Below, one piece after another: positions 5,867 through 5,895 of a DNA stretch of 5,895 nt. Position 1 is the first letter of the stretch; each line of letters starts with the position of its first letter. This DNA is from CAYHOI01 sp964358175 (GTDB lineage Bacteria > Margulisbacteria > Riflemargulisbacteria > GWF2-35-9), in NCBI GenBank assembly GCA_964358175.1, contig CAYHOI010000107.1, positions 1 through 5,895 on the forward strand. The letters are read 5' to 3'. The notes below the pieces were generated by a model. The model saw only the letters and a program-made list of their open reading frames with translations, did no database searches and had not been told where the DNA came from. The position numbers were made by a program, and so were the translations under genes.

Positions 5867-5895
5867 GCTCCCGAATGCAACTCAGTGGAGCCCCT

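Overview
The window is about 5.9 kb of bacterial chromosome. It has four well-supported genes, one small orphan gene, and a roughly 620-base non-coding stretch near the left end that is rich in palindromes. The organism cannot be named from this sequence. A PilZ (cyclic-di-GMP) protein, a perfect FNR-type palindrome and a REP-like repeat point to a Gram-negative, probably proteobacterial host, but this is inference.

Layout, left to right. Bases 1-233 look like a decayed or frameshifted gene end, with coding-like stretches in different frames. Bases 234-854 hold no convincing gene. They do hold a perfect TTGAT-N4-ATCAA box (444-457), a good sigma-70-type promoter pointing right (493-521), and two palindromic repeat units (515-647 and 664-796). 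A PilZ-domain protein (855-1199, +) follows, then a BaiN/RdsA-family (YhiN/HI0933-like) flavoprotein (1313-2584, +).

On the minus strand, reading right to left, are a strongly divergent phosphoglycerate kinase-family protein (5749-4436), a 78-residue orphan protein (4348-4112) and a COG2509-type FAD-dependent dehydrogenase (4103-2565). The last two are 8 bases apart and probably co-transcribed. The two flavoprotein genes converge and overlap by 20 bases at their 3' ends, which leaves no room for a terminator between them.

No classical defence system, CRISPR array, tRNA, rRNA or intact mobile element is visible. The items most worth following are the phosphoglycerate kinase paralogue, which has lost several catalytic-site residues and may have a new or non-catalytic role, and the regulatory and structured DNA upstream of the PilZ gene, which may be a long leader or encode an unannotated RNA.
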